The notes under the pieces: model-generated
What the model was told of the DNA's origin: nothing
Databases searched by the model: none
The model's input: the letters and a program-made list of their open reading frames with translations, nothing else
Assembly: GCA_964247055.1 (NCBI GenBank)
Contig: OZ176057.1
Coordinates: 2,542,001-2,606,000 of the forward strand
Reading direction: 5' to 3'
From: Paragordius varius
Lineage: Eukaryota; Nematomorpha
DNA length: 64,000 nucleotides
Part shown: one piece after another, positions 58,794 to 64,000 of the stretch
Layout: each line of letters begins with the position of its first letter
Numbering within the stretch: position 1 is the stretch's first letter
Program-made: the position numbers and the translations under genes

Positions 58794-61700
58794 CTAAACT
58801 ATTTCAATATCTCGGACGCTATGAAGCTTTGCCCGTTCAGCCTCTAATGCGAGCTCCATAAACTTATCAGCGGATGGAGTATGTGCATGCCTGAAGGCCG
58901 ATGCTGAGTAGGGCAAAGCTTGATAACCCCCTTCATTGCGATTAGGTGTAGTGGCGTTTGTATCATAATTTTTATTGTTTGTTCGATTTACATAATTTGG
59001 TGTTAAAAATTTCTTTATGTGTTGACTCTCATTAACATATGTAAAGGGAGCTAAACTATTTAAATTGTGATTCAAAGTGCGCTTTTGGTTGTAAGATGAT
59101 GGATTGTCTTTTCGATAAAGATTGGTATTACTATTATCATTATTATTGTAATCTATGCCGGTGTTACGTAAAGCTAAAACACCAATACCTGCGCCAGATT
59201 GGGGTCGAGGAGCACGAGACAAGAGGCAAACATTAGATTTAGGATCCAAATTGTTGTCAGCATGCATATTAGCAAATAACCTTCGCTTGTGAGGCTTTAT
59301 ATTTTTTCGATCGGACCTAGATGTATGAGATATATCAGTATTGGTGTGGTAACCCAAAATTTCTGGTAAATTTGTTTGACGGTTTAAATCTAAGCATTGC
59401 TTCTGATACTGTTGTACGTTGTATGTTCGTTTTGAAGCAAGTGGGTTATAATCAAGTGGTTTAGTGTACGAAGCGTCATCTTTTTTAACATCAATAGTGT
59501 TAATTAAGGAATCGGATGAAATGTAGGGAGGACCTCTTTTAACCATGTATTGAGAAAGGCACCATGCAAACAGAATCAATCCTTTGATATTGAGGAAAAC
59601 TAAGAATAACATCCAAAACACACTACATGATTGTTTGATTGGAGATTTAGCAATAAAATTTAATTCACCATCACCGTTTGCCATAAATAGAATGTATTGC
59701 AAAAAGGTAAGTAGGATCACCACGATCGCTAGCACAAAATCATGATTAGATTGAGTTATCATAGCTCTATTATTTGTTCTTAAGTGCTGCCCGTTTATAC
59801 TAAACCATTCACATAGGTGTTTTTTAAAGCCAGCAAAGATATGCCTAGTAGAATGCGAAGTTGACGAAGATAATGGTCGATTATCACGATTCGTTGTTAG
59901 AAGTTCGGTTGATTTATCGTTTTGATTAGGTTCGCCTGAACTGGTTGCACTAGTATACTGTTCGCTATTATTGCTATTGCTTGAAATATTGTCATCTGCT
60001 TCTGCGACCAATAAAGTTTTTGCCTTTGAAACTTTTCCTTGATCCTTTCCCTTTTCTACAGAATTGCGATCATAACTGTTTAAAGTATCATCCACAGTAG
60101 TATTGTTCTGATAGGATCCAGTAGATGAGGAGACACTCCTGCTATCTTTTTCGTTATTTGAGCTCGTGTAGGCCCCATTTTTGGATGTAATGTTAGGCGT
60201 ATTTGAAAACGTTTGTTTATGTAACTGACGGTTAATTCGATGTGACAAACTTACAAGTAGGATAGCCAATAGAGTGGAACATATAATCACCGGTAAAAGG
60301 TATGGAATAATGAAAAGGGAATTAAGAGGTGGTAAACAATAACATTGATCCATACATAAAGAATTAGCAGGATTATTATCCAAGTAATTATTAATGTTAT
60401 ATTGTGAATCTAAACCACGACGTTTAAGAGATGGATTAAAGGTATCATTCCAAAGACCGCTATTTTCTGGTGCAGTAAATAGGTATGAAGTTAGATTACT
60501 AGATGTGTTATTAGCATCATAATGATGATAATTGGATATCATGTAGAAAAGGGTTGTAACAAACAGTGCCAAAATCCATACACACAATTGCAAACTTAAG
60601 CACCGGATCCAGGGCTTATGGGCTATTAGAGCTGAATTCCACACATTGTAAGTTTTATGAGTCGTACCAAAGGCATTATCAAATCCATACAAATCATCCT
60701 CATCATCATCGTTGGCGCATTTTACTTTTTGATCATTGGTTAAAACATTCCTTTTTGAAGTGACAATATGATTATTATTGTTATTATTAAAGTTATTTCC
60801 GACATAGAGTTGATTTATGTAAGTTAACATTTTTTCTTGTTCTCCAGCTGTGTCATCGTTCCTACCCGGTGGTAAAAGATGTGGAATGTTATTTGACGAC
60901 TTCCCATGCAATTTTTGAGGTATCACCGGTTTCCCGTAATATTTATTATAATTTATAGCGGTACTAACATTCACACCATTGTCATCATGTTGTGAAAATT
61001 TGAAGCGTCGATAAGCCAAATAAAAGTGGTTAAGTCCATAAGCTATGAGCCAAAATGCTTGACTAAATAGCAAATATATTATTAGGGGTTGTAAGAGGTA
61101 CAAGGAGAATCGAGACATTAAAAGTTTGATGTATCGACTATAGTGGTAACCTGTTTTCACCATGGTAATTTCATCACCACAAGAAGGAAATAATGAGGCC
61201 GTGTATAAGTCGTTATCGAAAATAGTGATATTCATTCTATCACTAATATCTTGTGGCAGAGAACGTTTCCTAAGAGACGGGTAATTCAAGTCGAGCTCAT
61301 TTGTTTGAAATATAAATTCGGGATCATTATTTTGGACTGCCGTCACTAAAGTATCATTATTAGTGTATTCATCAATAAATGTATGAGGTGGAAACTTAAT
61401 GTAATCGGTTGTTCCATTAAAATTAGACTTTTGGCCCGAATTGGGATAATTGGACGGGCTAATATACCGTTCGCTCCCATAAAAATATAGCATAGCTATA
61501 AGCATAAGTCCGGCACACAACAAATTTTCCAGTGTATGTACCCAAAGGAGAACGGTATTCGTGTTTAGTGATGGTTTTATTATATTTCTTTCGTGGTTAT
61601 GAGATTTTTTATCTATCGTGTAAGTATGGTTCCCATCTTGATTAGGTTTATTCTTATTTGCAAAGCGATTATTCCTGTATTTCGACATTGACAACACGCG

Positions 61701-64000
61701 ACGTAATGTATATAAAATAAGTGTAATTGCAAACAAACAACAGGCCAGAATCAAGGCTAAATAGGTTATAGTGCGTTTGCGTCGGCAAATAAAATGTTTT
61801 TCAGCCGTAAGCTTTGCATTATGGCGTTGGAAATGTGATTGGCTCTCAGGATCTTGGGCATATTTTAAAAGCGTTTCTTTGCAAACATAGACGGTATCTA
61901 TATCCGGATTGAGTGTGTTACTGCTGTTTAGGATTCGGCGTTTAGTTCGACCGTGTGCAGACGATTTTTTCATCTTGGCAATATCTTGTGCACTAAGTGA
62001 CAGAAATGAAAGTAATACTTTGTTATTGTGTTCAGACATGTCAAATTGTGGATCAGGAGTTACGGTATTTATTGGGTTTGAAGCTGCAATGTTGCGAGAT
62101 GATGGATCAAAGTTGTAAAAGTAGTAATCACTTGCATTTAAACGTATTATGGATTGTCTAGTGTGATAAAAGATTTGTTGGGTTTGTATAAGATCCATTG
62201 AAAGAGAGATTTGAGGGTATTCTACAAATAGATCGGAATCATAAATTTGTTTAACACTATCTCTGTCAGATCTTAACATACTATCTCCATGTACAATGCT
62301 GTAACTGCCTGGCTCCCATACCGTAAATGGTAATTTCAAAAATGGTTCCTGTGATAATTGCTCACTGTTTACTAAAGATTTCGTACTATGCTTGGTATTT
62401 TGCGTAGATCCCAAAACCTTTTGCAATTGATCACTTTGCATGCATGGTATGTTTTGTCCAAACACATTTTTTATGTTTGGTAAAATGAGTTTGGCATCTA
62501 ACAAAACTTTAGTTTTCTTAACAGTCGTTTTTGCCTGCTCTTTTGGTGTATACAAGAGTATATCGTCTGCTGTAACTTGAATATTTTTATCTTTAATATT
62601 TTGCAAAATCGTATTTCGATCCAATTCAACACAATGTACTGGGGTACCATCATTATGGTTTAATAATATTTTAGGGTCTGTTTTATAACCCCAACCCAAC
62701 GGACAAATGTTTAACGGTTTACAAAGTTTGGTAAATGGGTCATATATAGTTCCTGGCCACTCAGAACAGTGCTGCTTTTTTTGGTTTTCGTTTAGCGATG
62801 ATCTGCTTGTAAAAGGACCGAAATTGAGTTTCATAAATCTCTTGGGTTCAAACGCATATGTAAAACGAGCGAATCGGGCATCATTACTGTATTTATATCG
62901 TTTGTTATCAATTGGTGAAGGCGATGAAAATATATCATAGCAACTAAGTTCATCGGTAACAAAATTTGCATATATATCGTTTGCTTTTGCATTGCTAGAG
63001 GTCATAGAGAAAAGTTTATTATCACGATCGGTCTGATTTTTGATTATTTGCATAGTTATATAAGCTTCCAAAGCCGTACCATTATTACAAAGAGCACAGT
63101 GGGCATTTCGATACACTTTACCCTTGGCTGACCATATGCGACCGGTATAAGCCAGGCATAACTGATTAACATCAGCCAGCATGTTATCTACATATTGTTG
63201 GTTCATATTGTTTTGAATCAAATTTTCACGGGAAATTTGAACCACAGACGCTGAACAGGAGTAAATAACTGAAGGAACACATTTCCTTATTCCAATTATT
63301 GTCCTTTTCTCATTTTGATTTGAGGGAAAATTTGAGTCCGCAAGGTAATTTTGTCGCCGATCTCTTGTCGATGTTACAAGTTTCATTGCAGGATGCTCAA
63401 ACCTCCACCAGCAGGTGTTACCACCTTGTTTACCTTGAAGATTTTGAGTTGGGTAGATTTTATTACCACTTTTGGATGATAAGGCTTCCACCAAGGTTCT
63501 ATTAACTTTCCATACCAAATATTTTCCATAGCGATCATATGACAGTTGGGAGGTGTTAGGATTTAAGTATTTAGACAAAAAATTATTATCATTAATTTTA
63601 TCGTGTGAAGACTCAGTGTCGAAATCACAGCTGATTGTGGACGACCAGGGAATTAGATTATCTAGATGTATAGCCAATTCTTCATTCGAATATAATTCCG
63701 GTACATTACAAAGACTACAATATACGTTTCGATACGTGATATTTGTGTTTGCATCAGTGTATGGTATGAACGTAAACGCCTCAGCTAAAACTTGCTCTTC
63801 GTCTTCACATTTGGCTCGTAGCAAATTTAGAAGATGAAAAGGCATGTGTCTTAGGGTAGTTGCTATGGTAACAGGGGAACATCTATCAATCATATACACG
63901 TCATAGAGACCGGTAACGTGGCGACAATTAAAATCTTTTGCTTGTTTTATTGACGCCTCAGTGGATACCGATGTTTTATCATTATGAGGACTGGGAACTG
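58794..64000 (-). CDS. Giant seven-transmembrane receptor (class B/adhesion-like), 5' end beyond window
   Basis: One open frame runs without interruption from the window edge to the TAG at 58794, at least 1,734 residues; the start lies outside. Residues below count from the Met at 63899. The extracellular part (to about 705) has two Cys modules with the motif YRNxxCxLCN (YRNVYCSLCN near 56-66 and YRNAHCALCN near 262), each preceded by conserved Cys. A further Cys segment follows near 380-410 (CSEWPGTIYDPFTKLC...CPLGW). A basic RTKRR site precedes the membrane region. Seven hydrophobic helices follow, near 710-735, 786-808, 930-960, 1100-1122, 1190-1217, 1383-1404 and 1423-1448. Very long Asn/Ser-rich loops lie between several of them, and the cytoplasmic tail is about 250 residues. 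YRNxYCxLCN ectodomains are known on invertebrate adhesion-type GPCRs. No GPS/GAIN cleavage motif is visible. The lack of introns over 5.2 kb is striking. Ligand unknown. Confidence 0.85.
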   Translation of the reverse strand, partial: VPSPHNDKTSVSTEASIKQAKDFNCRHVTGLYDVYMIDRCSPVTIATTLRHMPFHLLNLLRAKCEDEEQVLAEAFTFIPYTDANTNITYRNVYCSLCNVPELYSNEELAIHLDNLIPWSSTISCDFDTESSHDKINDNNFLSKYLNPNTSQLSYDRYGKYLVWKVNRTLVEALSSKSGNKIYPTQNLQGKQGGNTCWWRFEHPAMKLVTSTRDRRQNYLADSNFPSNQNEKRTIIGIRKCVPSVIYSCSASVVQISRENLIQNNMNQQYVDNMLADVNQLCLAYTGRIWSAKGKVYRNAHCALCNNGTALEAYITMQIIKNQTDRDNKLFSMTSSNAKANDIYANFVTDELSCYDIFSSPSPIDNKRYKYSNDARFARFTYAFEPKRFMKLNFGPFTSRSSLNENQKKQHCSEWPGTIYDPFTKLCKPLNICPLGWGYKTDPKILLNHNDGTPVHCVELDRNTILQNIKDKNIQVTADDILLYTPKEQAKTTVKKTKVLLDAKLILPNIKNVFGQNIPCMQSDQLQKVLGSTQNTKHSTKSLVNSEQLSQEPFLKLPFTVWEPGSYSIVHGDSMLRSDRDSVKQIYDSDLFVEYPQISLSMDLIQTQQIFYHTRQSIIRLNASDYYFYNFDPSSRNIAASNPINTVTPDPQFDMSEHNNKVLLSFLSLSAQDIAKMKKSSAHGRTKRRILNSSNTLNPDIDTVYVCKETLLKYAQDPESQSHFQRHNAKLTAEKHFICRRKRTITYLALILACCLFAITLILYTLRRVLSMSKYRNNRFANKNKPNQDGNHTYTIDKKSHNHERNIIKPSLNTNTVLLWVHTLENLLCAGLMLIAMLYFYGSERYISPSNYPNSGQKSNFNGTTDYIKFPPHTFIDEYTNNDTLVTAVQNNDPEFIFQTNELDLNYPSLRKRSLPQDISDRMNITIFDNDLYTASLFPSCGDEITMVKTGYHYSRYIKLLMSRFSLYLLQPLIIYLLFSQAFWLIAYGLNHFYLAYRRFKFSQHDDNGVNVSTAINYNKYYGKPVIPQKLHGKSSNNIPHLLPPGRNDDTAGEQEKMLTYINQLYVGNNFNNNNNNHIVTSKRNVLTNDQKVKCANDDDEDDLYGFDNAFGTTHKTYNVWNSALIAHKPWIRCLSLQLCVWILALFVTTLFYMISNYHHYDANNTSSNLTSYLFTAPENSGLWNDTFNPSLKRRGLDSQYNINNYLDNNPANSLCMDQCYCLPPLNSLFIIPYLLPVIICSTLLAILLVSLSHRINRQLHKQTFSNTPNITSKNGAYTSSNNEKDSRSVSSSTGSYQNNTTVDDTLNSYDRNSVEKGKDQGKVSKAKTLLVAEADDNISSNSNNSEQYTSATSSGEPNQNDKSTELLTTNRDNRPLSSSTSHSTRHIFAGFKKHLCEWFSINGQHLRTNNRAMITQSNHDFVLAIVVILLTFLQYILFMANGDGELNFIAKSPIKQSCSVFWMLFLVFLNIKGLILFAWCLSQYMVKRGPPYISSDSLINTIDVKKDDASYTKPLDYNPLASKRTYNVQQYQKQCLDLNRQTNLPEILGYHTNTDISHTSRSDRKNIKPHKRRLFANMHADNNLDPKSNVCLLSRAPRPQSGAGIGVLALRNTGIDYNNNDNSNTNLYRKDNPSSYNQKRTLNHNLNSLAPFTYVNESQHIKKFLTPNYVNRTNNKNYDTNATTPNRNEGGYQALPYSASAFRHAHTPSADKFMELALEAERAKLHSVRDIEIV

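Noticed and set aside
60566-63837. Several plus-strand open frames opposite the receptor
   Set aside because: Antisense shadows of the continuous minus-strand receptor frame.
1-64000. CRISPR arrays, bacterial operons, rRNA genes or virus-like elements
   Set aside because: None seen. Spliced genes and animal families show a nuclear animal genome, and no capsid, envelope or integrase-like frame was recognised.

Overview
The window is strongly A+T-rich DNA (about three quarters A+T by eye) from a small invertebrate animal. Genes are split by GT-AG introns, proteins are rich in Asn and Lys, and much of the space between genes and within long introns is filled by short inverted-repeat DNA transposons. 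The phylum cannot be fixed from this sequence. The mix of extremely short introns with kilobase introns is unusual for an animal.

Many exons begin without an ATG and are not obvious as simple open reading frames. I rebuilt genes by matching exon ends, splice phase and known families. Three are securely identified: NUP50 (13.8-15.3 kb, minus), the mitochondrial membrane insertase OXA1L (32.1-38.9 kb, minus) and the mitochondrial Fe-S assembly protein ISCA2 (50.2-50.7 kb, minus).

Layout. 2.3-7.9 kb: a minus-strand gene for a secreted protein with a DUF3011-like Cys domain and a very long Asn-rich tail. 12.0-13.7 kb, plus: a single-exon 552-residue orphan, convergent with NUP50. 15.5-20.8 kb: fold-back repeats and a dead RTE LINE fragment. 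21.3-28.4 kb, minus: a single-pass membrane protein with an LDL-receptor class A domain, rebuilt from seven exons; one of its introns holds a tandem duplication of about 490 bp units. 29.7-31.1 kb, minus: a small two-exon gene. 32.1-38.9 kb: OXA1L, whose introns are swollen by transposons. 39.3-43.8 kb: repeats, including one transposon nested in another. 44.1-46.3 kb, minus: an Ig-like membrane protein. 47.2-50.1 kb: a 2.9 kb element with ~530 bp terminal inverted repeats enclosing a coding segment. 50.2-50.7 kb: ISCA2. 52.6-53.6 kb: the 3' half of an RTE/BovB-type LINE. 53.6-58.8 kb: A+T-rich, gene-poor. 58.8-64.0 kb, minus: a giant seven-transmembrane receptor that runs off the window.

The most interesting signal is the gene architecture. 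NUP50 and ISCA2 contain introns of 20, 23 and 34 nt, each proven by exact frame restoration and by alignment to the known families, while neighbouring introns reach 2.8 kb. The long introns largely contain miniature transposons of two families, and in two cases a transposon end lies directly at the splice acceptor. This suggests that introns here grow from a very short ground state by transposon insertion.
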